From positions 62,001 to 126,000 of the forward strand of contig NZ_JABCPZ010000003.1 of assembly GCF_013283785.1 (NCBI RefSeq): DNA of 64,000 nucleotides, in the 5' to 3' direction. Shown here in pieces: positions 32,985 through 41,321 of this stretch. The stretch comes from Nonomuraea antri. GTDB lineage: Bacteria; Actinomycetota; Actinomycetes; Streptosporangiales; Streptosporangiaceae. The notes beneath the pieces are model-generated. The model had not been told where the DNA came from. It saw only the letters and a program-made list of their open reading frames with translations, and did no database searches. Position 1 is the stretch's first letter, and the number at the start of each line of letters is the position of its first letter. The translations under genes were made by a program, and so were the position numbers.

Positions 32985-34785
32985 CCCGATTCTCGTGGAG
33001 ATCGTCGAGGGCACGCTGGCCTCGGTCGAGCAGGAGGTCGAGACGGCGATCGCGCGCACCGCCCGCTCGCCGATGATCCGCGACGCGCACGACTTCCGGG
33101 CCGGCATCCACGACGCGCGGCTGCGCAAGCTCACCGGACGCTCCTACAGCGCGCTCGTGCAGCCCATCGTCCGCGACTTCCCGATCGAGACGATGAAGCC
33201 CGGCGACGTCTACTTCCACAACGACGTCTACCTGTCGGAAGGCGGCATCGGGCACCTGCCCGACCTGTGCGTCACCGTCCCGGTCTTCCACGAGGGGGAG
33301 GTGGTGGCGTTCGTGCAGGCGTTCGGCCACCACGACGACATCGGCGGCGCCGTGCCCGGCTCCATGCCCTCCCACGCGCGGTCGGTCTACGAAGAGGGCC
33401 TGATGGTCCCGCCGATCAAGCTCTGGGACGAGGGCGTGCCCAACGAGACCGCGCTGCGCATCATGACCCGCAACTCGCGCATGCCCGACTCGCTGGCCGG
33501 CGACCTGGACGCCGAGTGCTCGGCCTGCCTGATGGGCGCCAGGCGGCTGGGCGAGCTGTTCGACCGCTACGGCAAGGACGCCGTCGTCGAGTGCTTCGAC
33601 GCGATCATCGCCAAGACGACGGAGACGTTCCGCCGCGAACTGCTCGCCAAGATCCCGGAGGGCAGCTACGTCTGGGAGGACTACGCCGAGCACGACGGCG
33701 TGGACGAGCCCAGGCTGCACACCCAGCGCATCACCCTGACCGTCGACCACGCGGCCGAATCGCCGCTCACGATCGACTTCACCGGGACGTCCCCGCAGGC
33801 CAAGGGCCCGATCAACCACGCGGGCGACTACGCCGACGGCGTCTTCCTGAAGAAGTGGCTGGCCCCGGTGCTGCGCAACCTGGCCGACACGCCGGAGCGC
33901 ATGGCCGAGCTGGACGTCAACGAGGGCGTCGTCCCGCTGATCAAGATGATCTTCCCGGAGAAGGGCACGCTGCTCACCCCGGTCTTCCCCGCGCCCACCA
34001 ACGCCCGCACGTTCGTCATCCTGCGCCTGCTCGGGGTGCTGGCCGGCGTCCTGGCCAAGGCCACCGGCGGCCGCATGCCCGCCGACCAGGAGACGATCCG
34101 CTACACCGGCGTGTACGGCACCGACGCCGACGGGCTGCCGTACCTGATGCGCGAGGTGCTGGGCGGCGGCTCGGGCGGCCGCTGGTACGCCGACGGCGAG
34201 GACACCATCCACATCGTGCCCGACTCGCGCAACATCCCCGTCGAGTTCGCCGAGGCCCGCTGGCCGTTCCGGGTCGAACGCCTGGCCCTGGCCTGCGACT
34301 CCGGCGGACCCGGCATGTTCAGGGGCGGGCTCGGCTACGACAAGCACATCAGGATGCTGCGCGACGCCTCGTACATGTCGATCGCCGACCGCTCCATCCT
34401 GTCCTGCTGGGGCGTCAACGGCGGCCTGGCCGGCCGCCCGTTCCGCGTGGAGATCGGCGGCAAGGAGATGGACGGCCTGGTGGACGACCACCCGGTACAG
34501 GCCGGCGACCTGATCCGCATCCGCACCACGGGCGGGGGCGGCTGGGGCTCCCCGTACGACCGTGACCCCCGCGCGGTCGCCGCCGACGTCCGCGACGGCA
34601 AGGTCTCGATCGCGGGCGCCCTGGGCGACTACGGCGTGGTGCTGGACGGGGACCGCATCGACGAACGCGGCACCGCCGAACTCCGCGCCCGCCTCCGCCC
34701 CCCGGCCGACCGCTTCTTCGACCGCGGCCCTGGCTACCCGAAACTCTCGGGCGGCAGAACCTTCGCCGAGGTGGACGAACTGTAA
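32977..34785 (+). CDS. hyuB: Hydantoinase/oxoprolinase family, subunit B
   Basis: A 602-residue HyuB subunit, recognised by PGDVYFHNDVYLSEGGIGHLPD and FGHHDDIGGAVPGSMPSHA in the N-terminal third and IDFTGTSPQAKGPINH in the middle. HyuB carries the hydrolytic or carboxylating site, with metal ligands in the HNDVY and HHDD region. GTG 32977 overlaps the hyuA stop by 8 nt, so the subunits are coupled in translation. The C-terminal extension after TTGGGGWGSP is typical for the family. Confidence 0.92.
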   Translation: MTDPILVEIVEGTLASVEQEVETAIARTARSPMIRDAHDFRAGIHDARLRKLTGRSYSALVQPIVRDFPIETMKPGDVYFHNDVYLSEGGIGHLPDLCVTVPVFHEGEVVAFVQAFGHHDDIGGAVPGSMPSHARSVYEEGLMVPPIKLWDEGVPNETALRIMTRNSRMPDSLAGDLDAECSACLMGARRLGELFDRYGKDAVVECFDAIIAKTTETFRRELLAKIPEGSYVWEDYAEHDGVDEPRLHTQRITLTVDHAAESPLTIDFTGTSPQAKGPINHAGDYADGVFLKKWLAPVLRNLADTPERMAELDVNEGVVPLIKMIFPEKGTLLTPVFPAPTNARTFVILRLLGVLAGVLAKATGGRMPADQETIRYTGVYGTDADGLPYLMREVLGGGSGGRWYADGEDTIHIVPDSRNIPVEFAEARWPFRVERLALACDSGGPGMFRGGLGYDKHIRMLRDASYMSIADRSILSCWGVNGGLAGRPFRVEIGGKEMDGLVDDHPVQAGDLIRIRTTGGGGWGSPYDRDPRAVAADVRDGKVSIAGALGDYGVVLDGDRIDERGTAELRARLRPPADRFFDRGPGYPKLSGGRTFAEVDEL

Positions 34786-34793
34786 GGATCCCA

Positions 34794-34822
34794 TCACTTA
34801 ACGTAAGTGACGGGGCTAGCAT
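34794..34822 (+). promoter_or_regulatory. Promoter with 7-bp inverted repeat, DUF3800-like copy 1
   Basis: TCACTTA-ACG-TAAGTGA (34794-34810) is followed by a -10 box TAGCAT (34817-34822), 8 nt before GTG 34831. The inverted repeat covers the -35 region and is a candidate operator. There is no ribosome site, in keeping with a leaderless mRNA. Confidence 0.5.
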
Positions 34823-34830
34823 GATCCCCC

Positions 34831-35400
34831 GTGAACCCCCCGTTCTCGGCCTACGTCGATGAATCCATGCGCATCCAGCAGGGCCTTTACCTGATGGCCG
34901 CGGTTCTGGTCGCACCCGCTCGGGCGGAGGCGCACCGGGCCGCGCTCAGGTCGCTGCTGCTGCGCCGGCAACCCCGCCTGCACTGGCGCGACGAGAACGA
35001 CAAACGCCGGGCGCAGTTGGTGGAGGCGCTGGCGGCCTTGGGGCTGAGAGGTCTCGTCATCGTGGGCGCCGGGCTCGCCCGCCGGACGCAGGAGCGCGCC
35101 CGGCGCAAGTGCATGGAGCGCCTGCTCTGGGAACTGGGCCACCGCCATGTCACCGACGTGATCTTCGAACGGCGGGAACCGACGCTCGACGCCCGCGACC
35201 GCGACATGATCGAGGCGCTCAAGGGCCGCCACGCCATGGCCCCACGCCTGCTCGCGGTGTGGCGCTCGCCTTTCGACGAGCCGCTGCTCTGGCTCCCCGA
35301 CGTCGTGGCCGGCGCCCGAGCGGCCGCCGAAGCGGGAGACACCAGGTTCTGGGCCGAACTGGGCGAGGGGATGACACTGGAGTACGTGGACGCACGCTGA
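34831..35400 (+). CDS. DUF3800-like protein, intact copy
   Basis: A 189-residue protein with the DUF3800-like N-terminus FSAYVDESM (Asp10-Glu11) followed by GLYLMAAVLVAP, a central RARRKCMERLLWELG helix with Asp residues after it (ARDRDMIEALKG), and a C-terminal LLWLPDVVAGAR segment like the Asp-containing end of the family. DUF3800 proteins are thought to have an RNase H-like nuclease fold and often occur in mobile or defence regions; activity here is not shown. GTG 34831 is leaderless by its promoter. It is the complete member of a tandem pair. Confidence 0.7.
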   Translation: MNPPFSAYVDESMRIQQGLYLMAAVLVAPARAEAHRAALRSLLLRRQPRLHWRDENDKRRAQLVEALAALGLRGLVIVGAGLARRTQERARRKCMERLLWELGHRHVTDVIFERREPTLDARDRDMIEALKGRHAMAPRLLAVWRSPFDEPLLWLPDVVAGARAAAEAGDTRFWAELGEGMTLEYVDAR

Positions 35401-35598
35401 GGCCGATGGGCGCGCTGGTTCCGGACAGCGCGAAGCCCGGGCTCCTGTCAATTCCGGCAGTACACCCGGGCCCACTTCCGGCCCCCCCAGCAGGAGGGCG
35501 GCGTGCTCTCACTGTACCCGGCCGAGCACGAATAGTCACCTGAAATCCTCAAGCCCGAAGCCCCTGGTGGCCTATGTCAACGAAGTGTGAGAATTTCA

Positions 35599-35627
35599 TC
35601 ACTTAGCGTAATGATCGAGGCTAGCAT
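35599..35627 (+). promoter_or_regulatory. Promoter of the second DUF3800-like copy, operator decayed
   Basis: TCACTTA-GCG-TAATGA (35599-35614) is the counterpart of the inverted repeat at copy 1 but lacks one base in the right arm and is no longer fully symmetrical. The -10 box TAGCAT (35622-35627) and its 8-nt distance to GTG 35636 are unchanged. Confidence 0.45.
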
Positions 35628-35635
35628 GATCCCCC

Positions 35636-36238
35636 GTGAACCCCCCGTTCTCGGCCTACGTTGATGAATCCATGCGCATCCAGCAGGGCCTTTACCTGAT
35701 GGCCGCGGTTCTGGTCGCACCCGCCCGCGCGGAGGCGCACCGGGCCGCGCTCAGGTCGCTGCTGCTGCGCCGGCAACCCAGACTGCATTGGCGCGACGAG
35801 AACGACAAACGCCGGGCGCAGCTCGTCGAGGCGCTGGCGGGCCTGAGGCTGCGGGGGATCGTTCTAGTGGGTACGGGCCTTGATCGTAAGAGGCAGGAGC
35901 GCGCTCGGCGGAAGGTCATGGAGTGCCTGCTCTGGGAGCTGGGGAATCGCCACGTGCGCGAGGTGGTCTTCGAGCAGCGCGACCGCAGGCTGGACGCGCA
36001 GGATCACGACATGATCGTCACGCTCAAGGGTCGGCATGCGATCACGTCGCGACTGCAGGTGGCGTGGCGTTCGCCCTGCGCTGAGTGCGGACAGCGCGAA
36101 GCCCGGGTTCCTGTCAATTCCGGCAGTACACCCGGGCTCACTTCCATCCCCCCCCGCAGGAGGGCGGCGTGGTCCTACTGTACCCGTTCAGCCACGGATA
36201 GTCACCCCGCTTCTGGTTGGTCGAAGCTGGCGAAGTAG
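35636..36238 (+). pseudogene. Truncated second copy of the DUF3800-like gene
   Basis: The first 68 residues equal those of the upstream copy, then similarity falls, and after the codons for WRSP (about 36075) the homologous 3' end is missing. A deletion of about 139 bp, not a multiple of three, joins the gene to the repeated downstream flank. The frame then reads through unrelated sequence to 36238, overlapping the convergent dehydrogenase gene by 37 nt. The C-terminal segment with the conserved Asp (LPDVVAGA) is gone, so it is probably inactive, though a shortened protein of about 147 native residues could still be made. Confidence 0.7.
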
Positions 36239-37080
36239 GTGGCCGACATGTCCTCGTCCCCGTGGCCGGCGGCCTCGGCGCGGCGGAAGCGGTCGCCGGC
36301 GGCGGCGACCAGGTCGAGCCGGACGCCTGCCGCCGCCCCCGCCTCCGTGATCAGCCGGGTGTCCTTCTCCGCGTTGTGCACGGTGAAGCTGGGCGTGAAG
36401 TCGCCGCCCAGGATGGACGCGGACTTGGCCTGGAAGTAGACGCTGTCCATCGGGCCGCCGGTGACGACCTGACGGACCAGGTCGGGGTCGACGCCCAGGC
36501 CCTTGGCCAGTGCCAGGGATTCGGCGACGACGGCGGTCATGGAGATGCCGTAGCTGACCGTGGCCATCTTGAGCTTGGTGCCCGCGCCGGAGGCGGCGTC
36601 GTCGTCCAGCCAGAGGGTGCGCCGGCCGACGGCGGCGAAGACCGGGTCGAGCGCCTGCCTGGCGGCCTGCGGTCCGGCCGCGAGGACGATGAGCGCGCCC
36701 TGCTCGGCGGGCTGCCTGGTGCCCTGGACGGGCGCGTCGGCGAGGACGAGCCCGTGGCGGCCGGCGAGTTCGGCCAGGCGGCTCACGGCGGCCACGCCGA
36801 CGGTGCTCATCTGGGCCCAGACCTGGCCGGTGCGCAGCCCCGGCGCGGCGGAGGTGATCGCGTCGTGGACCGCGTCGCCGTCGCTCAGCATCGTGATGAT
36901 CACATCGGCGCCCTCGACCGCCTCGGCGGGGGAGCCGGCGACGACGGCGCCGTCGGACTCCAGCGGCAGGGCCTTGGCCTGGGTACGGTTCCACACCCGT
37001 ACCGTCATGCCGGACTTGAGCAGGTTGCGGGCCATGGGTGCGCCCATGAGCCCCGTGCCGAGCACCGCTACGACGGACAT
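36202..37080 (-). CDS. NAD(P)-dependent beta-hydroxyacid dehydrogenase-like oxidoreductase
   Basis: A 292-residue protein of the 3-hydroxyisobutyrate/6-phosphogluconate dehydrogenase family. The Rossmann motif is VLGTGLMGAPMARNLL (residues 5-20); a substrate-binding DAPVQGTRQPAEQG segment lies near 120; the catalytic Lys is probably in GAGTKLKMATVSY near 175. ATG 37080 has GGGGGAAGG upstream. A palindromic GAACCGATCGTTAC lies 16-29 nt before the start. Imine reductases share this fold, so the reaction is uncertain. Confidence 0.88.
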   Translation of the reverse strand: MSVVAVLGTGLMGAPMARNLLKSGMTVRVWNRTQAKALPLESDGAVVAGSPAEAVEGADVIITMLSDGDAVHDAITSAAPGLRTGQVWAQMSTVGVAAVSRLAELAGRHGLVLADAPVQGTRQPAEQGALIVLAAGPQAARQALDPVFAAVGRRTLWLDDDAASGAGTKLKMATVSYGISMTAVVAESLALAKGLGVDPDLVRQVVTGGPMDSVYFQAKSASILGGDFTPSFTVHNAEKDTRLITEAGAAAGVRLDLVAAAGDRFRRAEAAGHGDEDMSATYFASFDQPEAG

Positions 37081-37174
37081 GCCTTCCCCCTTTTTGAACC
37101 GATCGTTACAACAGAAGACCTTACTCCTTCCCTGGGCGATCATCGTGACCCGGCCGCGTGACAGGATGGCGGTC

Positions 37175-37861
37175 ATGGGACCGTTGCGGATCATCGCGGT
37201 GCGGCACGGCGAGAGCGAGGCGAACCTCGCCTACCAGCGGGCGGGCGACACCCCGCTGGTCTACGAGCGCGGCGACGACGAGGTGACGCTGACCGGGCGG
37301 GGCGTGCGGCAGGCGGCGGCGCTCGGACGGCTGCTGGCCGGCCTGCCCGCCGACGAGGCGCCGGAGGTGGTGTGGTGCTCGCCGTACCTGCGGGCGCTGG
37401 ACACCTGGAAGATCGCGCAGGAGGCGTGGGGCATCGCCGCACCGCTGCCGGTCGCCGTCGACGAGCGGCTGTGCGACCGGAGGTGGGGCGAGCTCGCGCC
37501 GTACAACGAGGCGGCCATCGCGCAGCAGTTCCCCGAGGAGCTGGCACGCTGGCGGGACGAGGGCGACTACGTCTACCGGCCGCCGGGCGGCGAGTCGTTC
37601 GGCGACGTGGCGGTGCGGCTGCGGGACTTCCTCGGCGACCTGCGCGAGGAGGCCGACGGCCGGCGGGTGCTGATCGTCGCGCACGACGCGGTGGTGCTGA
37701 TACTCCGGCACGTCATCGACGAGACGCCCGACGCCGACCTGGCCGCGGTGGCGCGGTACGCGCCGATCATGAACGCCTCGGTCTCGATCTGGCACGCGCC
37801 CGAGGGTGCGCTGAGCCTGCTCAGCTTCAACGACACCGCCCACTTGACGCCGCCCGGCTGA
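37175..37861 (+). CDS. Histidine phosphatase family protein (phosphoglycerate mutase-like)
   Basis: A 228-residue protein with the catalytic RHGESEAN motif at residues 10-17 and the second His in LIVAHDAVVLILRH near residue 170. The long insert with RRWGELAPYNEAAIAQQFPEE is seen in phosphatase rather than mutase members. The substrate is unknown. ATG 37175 is preferred; ATG 37166 would add three residues. It diverges from the dehydrogenase gene. Confidence 0.88.
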   Translation: MGPLRIIAVRHGESEANLAYQRAGDTPLVYERGDDEVTLTGRGVRQAAALGRLLAGLPADEAPEVVWCSPYLRALDTWKIAQEAWGIAAPLPVAVDERLCDRRWGELAPYNEAAIAQQFPEELARWRDEGDYVYRPPGGESFGDVAVRLRDFLGDLREEADGRRVLIVAHDAVVLILRHVIDETPDADLAAVARYAPIMNASVSIWHAPEGALSLLSFNDTAHLTPPG

Positions 37862-37895
37862 CCCCGCCCACCAGCCTGATCCCACCCGGTGGGGG

Positions 37896-38426
37896 TCACG
37901 TTTGGATGATCAGGTCGGCTCGGGTGCGGGTGTCGTCGTCGGCGAACCAGGTCTTCTCCGCCTCGAACCACGCGTGCCAGCGCGGCTCCAGTTCGGCCCC
38001 GTCACGCTCCAGCACCCGCCGCATCCTGACCGGCTCGGACGCCTCCACCCACACCGTGAACGCCAGCAGCCGGGCCGCCGACCGGCGGGCGGTGCCCACG
38101 CCCTCGACGACGAGCGCCGGCGCCGGCGGCACCTCGACGTGCTCGGCGTAAACGCCCCGCACCCAGTCGTACCTGCGGAAACCGCCGGGCTCGCCGCGTT
38201 CGAGCGGTGCCAGGACCTGGTCGTGCAGCGCGTGGAACCAGGTGGCGGGACCCTCCTCCCACGGCACGGGGAAGTCGTCGCTGTGGATCACCTGGCACCC
38301 CAGTGCCCGGCCCAGCCGTCCGGCGAAGGTGGTCTTGCCGGAACCCGCGGGCCCGTCGACGGCGACCAGCCGGACGGGACCGCACGACGGCGGCAGGTTT
38401 CCGATGCGCTGGGCCAGCGAATTCAC
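37896..38426 (-). CDS. Uridine kinase-like P-loop kinase
   Basis: A 176-residue protein with a Walker A motif VDGPAGSGKTTFAGRL near residue 17-32, then a DDFPVPWEEG segment resembling the substrate-binding DDFY of uridine kinase-type enzymes, and PALVVEGVGTARR. It probably phosphorylates a small molecule, perhaps a nucleoside. GTG 38426 is chosen because the frame upstream has no family similarity; the ribosome site is weak. It converges on the histidine phosphatase gene. Confidence 0.8.
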   Translation of the reverse strand: MNSLAQRIGNLPPSCGPVRLVAVDGPAGSGKTTFAGRLGRALGCQVIHSDDFPVPWEEGPATWFHALHDQVLAPLERGEPGGFRRYDWVRGVYAEHVEVPPAPALVVEGVGTARRSAARLLAFTVWVEASEPVRMRRVLERDGAELEPRWHAWFEAEKTWFADDDTRTRADLIIQT

Positions 38427-38503
38427 GGGACCCAGGGTAGGTGGAACAGGGCGGGAGCCTGAGAGAATATTCTTTCGCCCCGGACGCACGCTGGAGGTTG
38501 ATC

Positions 38504-39691
38504 TTGCTCGGACCCCTCGGTGACATCGTGGTGCTCGACTTGTCCAGGGCCCTGGCCGGGCCGCACGCGGCGCAGATGCTCGGCGACCTGGGCGCCCGGG
38601 TGATCAAAGTGGAGCATCCGGACGGGGGCGACGAATCGCGGGGCTGGGGTCCGCCCTTCGTCGGGCCGGATCACGACATCTCCACGTATTTTCTCGCGGC
38701 CAACCGCAACAAGCAGTCCATCGCCGTCGACCTGAAGTCCGAGGACGGCAGGCGGCTGGTCGAACGGCTCGTCCGGCAGAGCGACGTGCTCATCGAGAAC
38801 TTCCGCACCGGCGTCCTCGACCGCCTGGGCTTCCCGATGGCGCGGCTGCACGAGCTCAACCCGCGCCTGGTCGTGCTGTCGATCACCGGGTTCGGGCACG
38901 ACGGCCCCGAGGGTGGCCGGCCGGGATACGACCAGATCGCCCAGGGCGAGGCCGGGCTGATGTCGCTGACCGGCCCGTCGCCGGAGGAGCCGTACCGGGT
39001 GGGGGCGTCCATCGCCGACCTGCTGGCCGGCATGCACGGCGCCTACGGCGTCGTCAGCGCCCTGTACGAGCGCGAGCGCACCGGCCGCGGCCGGGTGGTG
39101 CGCACGTCCCTGCTGGCCGCCGTCACCAGCGTGCACGCCTACCACGGCACGGCCTGGACGGTCGGCGGCGAGGTGCCCGGCGCCAACGGCAACCACCACG
39201 TCTCCATCGCCCCGTACGGCGCCTTCCGCTGCGCCGACGGCCTGCTGCAGATCGCCGTCGCGAACGAGGGCCAGTGGAAGAAAGTGGCCGCGCTACTCGA
39301 CATCGACCCTCATGAGGCGAAATATGCGACGAACAGGGAAAGATTCGCGCATCGGGAAGAGCTGATCGCCGACATGGAGAAGGCGCTGGCCGTCCACGAC
39401 CGCGCCCACTGGCTGGCCAGGCTGGGCGAGGCAGGCGTGCCGGCGGGCGCGATCAGGTCCATCGACGAGGTCTACGCGTGGGAGCAGACCCGCTCGCAGG
39501 GGCTGCTCATCCAGGTCGACCACCCGGTGCTCGGCCCGATCGAGCTCCCCGGCCCGCCGCTGCGCTTCGAAGCGACGGGACTCGGGGAGACGGAGGCCGA
39601 CGAGACGGCGGGCGCGCGGCACACCGCGCCGCCCGCGCTCGGCCAGGACGACGACGCCGTCCTGGCCTGGCTGGAGGAGCGTGAGCGGTGA
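38504..39691 (+). CDS. CaiB/BaiF family III CoA transferase
   Basis: A 395-residue enzyme beginning LGDIVVLDLSRALAGPHAAQMLGDLGARVIKVE, the standard start of family III CoA transferases, with the AANRNKQSIAVDLKSEDGRRL and LIENFRTGVLDRLG motifs. The catalytic Asp is expected in the GASIADLLAGMHG region near residue 170. TTG 38504 is chosen because GGAGG stands 6 nt upstream. It moves CoA between carboxylic acids; the acid is unknown. The following carboxyltransferase gene on the same strand may act on the same CoA ester. Confidence 0.9.
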   Translation: MLGPLGDIVVLDLSRALAGPHAAQMLGDLGARVIKVEHPDGGDESRGWGPPFVGPDHDISTYFLAANRNKQSIAVDLKSEDGRRLVERLVRQSDVLIENFRTGVLDRLGFPMARLHELNPRLVVLSITGFGHDGPEGGRPGYDQIAQGEAGLMSLTGPSPEEPYRVGASIADLLAGMHGAYGVVSALYERERTGRGRVVRTSLLAAVTSVHAYHGTAWTVGGEVPGANGNHHVSIAPYGAFRCADGLLQIAVANEGQWKKVAALLDIDPHEAKYATNRERFAHREELIADMEKALAVHDRAHWLARLGEAGVPAGAIRSIDEVYAWEQTRSQGLLIQVDHPVLGPIELPGPPLRFEATGLGETEADETAGARHTAPPALGQDDDAVLAWLEERER

Positions 39692-39768
39692 AAGAAGGCC
39701 GGTGAGAAGGAGCCGGTGAAGGAAGGCCAGTGAAAGGAGCCGGCGCAAGAAGGCCGGTGGAGATCCGG
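39688..39768. repeat. Degenerate 14-bp tandem repeat after the CoA transferase gene
   Basis: Units GTGAAAGAAGGCCG, GTGAGAAGGAGCCG, GTGAAGGAAGGCCA and GTGAAAGGAGCCGG follow one another at exactly 14 bp, then a 13-bp variant and a partial unit. The first unit includes the TGA stop of the CoA transferase gene. It makes up more than half of the gap to the next gene. Confidence 0.85.
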
Positions 39769-39836
39769 CATACCAGGCACCGGGCGGCGCCGTCGTGCGT
39801 CACCATGACATCGTTGATTGACATGAGGGAGCGAGA

Positions 39837-41321
39837 GTGAGCCGTCCGGACGCGCGCACACTGATCGACACGGTCCTCGACGGGGGATCGTGGAAATCGT
39901 GGGACGCGCCGCCCGCCGACCCGGCCGAGCCCGGCTCACCCTACGCGGAAGAGCTGGCCGCGGCCCGCGTCAAGTCCGGTTACGACGAAGCAGTCGTCAC
40001 CGGCGAAGGGCTGCTCGACGGCCGCAGAGTGGCCATCGTGGCCTGCGAGTTCTCGTTCATGGCCGGTTCCATCGGGGTCGCGGCGGCCGAGCGGTTCGTG
40101 GCCGCGGTCGAGCGGGCCACCAGGGAGCGCCTGCCGCTGCTCGCCGCGCCCGCCTCGGGCGGCACCAGGATGCAGGAGGGCGCGCTGGCGTTCGTCCAGA
40201 TGGTGAAGGTCACCGCCGCGCTGCAGGTGCACCGCGCCGCCGGGCTGCCGTACGTGGTGTACCTGCGCCACCCGACGACCGGCGGCGTGTTCGCGTCCTG
40301 GGGGTCGCTCGGGCACGTGACGGCCGCCGAGCCGGGGGCGCTGATCGGGTTTCTCGGGCCGCGCGTGTTCGAGTCGCTGCACGGCTACGCGTTTCCCGAG
40401 GGCGTCCAGGTGGCGGAGAACCTGCACGTCCACGGGCTGGTCGACGCGGTGGTGTCGGCCGGCGAGGCGCGCGCGGTGGCGATCAAGGCGCTGGCCGTGC
40501 TGTGCGCCGACACGGCGGGGGTCGAGGCGGGCGTACCGCCCGAGGAGGACCTGCGGCCGGTGGAGGCTTGGGAGGCGATCACCCGCTCCCGCCGCGACGA
40601 CCGGCCGGGCGTGCGCACCCTGCTCAAGCTGGCCGCCGCCGACGTGACACCGCTCAGCGGCACCGGCGAGGGCGAGAACGAGCCCGGGCTGCTGCTGGCG
40701 CTGGCCAGGTTCGGCAGCGCCCCCGCCGTCGTGCTCGGCCAGGACCGGCGCAGGCAGCGCGCCAACTCGCCGCTCGGCCCGGCCGGGCTGCGCGTGGCCA
40801 GGCGCGGCATGCGGCTGGCCGCCGAGCTGGGGCTGCCGCTGGTCACCGTCGTCGACACGGCCGGGGCCGACCTGTCCAAGACGGCCGAGGAGGGCGGGCT
40901 GGCCGCGGAGATCGCCCGCTGCCTGGCCGAGCTGGTCATGCTCGACGCGCCCACCGTCTGCCTGCTGCTCGGCGAGGGCGCGGGCGGCGCCGCGCTGGCG
41001 CTGCTGCCCGCCGACCGGGTGCTGTGCGCCCAGCACGCCTGGCTGTCGCCGCTGCCGCCGGAAGGCGCCTCGGCGATCCTGTACCGCTCGGTCGACTTCG
41101 CCCCCGAGATCGCCCAGGCCCAGCGCATCCGCGCCACCGACCTGCGCCGCGACGGCATCGTGGACCGGGTCGTGCCCGAACTGCCCGACGCCGCCTACGA
41201 GCCGCGGCAGTTCTGCGAGCGGGTGGGCCGGGCGCTGGAGTACGAGATCGCCGGGCTGCTGCGGCAGGGCCCGGCCGACCGCTTCGCCGCCCGCCAGGCC
41301 CGCTACCGCAACCTCGGCTAG
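39837..41321 (+). CDS. Acyl-CoA carboxyltransferase-like protein, fused beta and alpha halves
   Basis: A 494-residue protein with two crotonase-like halves: an AccD-like N-terminal half (EFSFMAGSIGVAAAERF, APASGGTRMQEG, HPTTGGVFASWGSLGH) and an AccA-like C-terminal half (VDTAGADLSKTAEEGGLAAEIA, LLGEGAGGAALALL). The start GTG 39837 is near GGGAGCGAGA. No biotin carboxylase or biotin carrier gene is nearby, and the zinc-ribbon of AccD is absent. It could work with carrier proteins encoded elsewhere, or act as a decarboxylase like the malonate decarboxylase beta/gamma subunits. It ends in a 4-nt overlap with the convergent gene. Confidence 0.85.
   Translation: MSRPDARTLIDTVLDGGSWKSWDAPPADPAEPGSPYAEELAAARVKSGYDEAVVTGEGLLDGRRVAIVACEFSFMAGSIGVAAAERFVAAVERATRERLPLLAAPASGGTRMQEGALAFVQMVKVTAALQVHRAAGLPYVVYLRHPTTGGVFASWGSLGHVTAAEPGALIGFLGPRVFESLHGYAFPEGVQVAENLHVHGLVDAVVSAGEARAVAIKALAVLCADTAGVEAGVPPEEDLRPVEAWEAITRSRRDDRPGVRTLLKLAAADVTPLSGTGEGENEPGLLLALARFGSAPAVVLGQDRRRQRANSPLGPAGLRVARRGMRLAAELGLPLVTVVDTAGADLSKTAEEGGLAAEIARCLAELVMLDAPTVCLLLGEGAGGAALALLPADRVLCAQHAWLSPLPPEGASAILYRSVDFAPEIAQAQRIRATDLRRDGIVDRVVPELPDAAYEPRQFCERVGRALEYEIAGLLRQGPADRFAARQARYRNLG

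Larger units (their letters stand above)
34787..36205. repeat. Tandem duplication of a DUF3800-like gene with its promoter and 3' flank
   Basis: The segment from about 34790 to 35541 is repeated from about 35595 to 36205 with a period of 805 bp. The promoter box and the first 68 codons are almost identical, with about nine base changes, all synonymous. The second half of the gene is clearly diverged. The downstream flank (35422-35541 against 36088-36204) is again similar and includes a CCCGGG...CCCGGG pair. Copy 2 lacks about 139 bp spanning the gene's 3' end. Confidence 0.92.

Noticed and set aside
30591-33134. An 847-codon open frame on the minus strand across hyuA
   Set aside because: It lies antisense to an unmistakable hydantoinase subunit gene, and its composition (Asp-Val-Gly-His-rich) is that of a shadow frame.
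34787-36205. The 805-bp duplication as an insertion sequence
   Set aside because: No transposase, no terminal inverted repeats and no target-site duplication are visible.
35636-36238. Second DUF3800-like copy as a normal 200-residue gene
   Set aside because: The last 50 residues come from the repeated downstream flank in a shifted frame, and the frame overlaps the convergent dehydrogenase gene by 37 nt.
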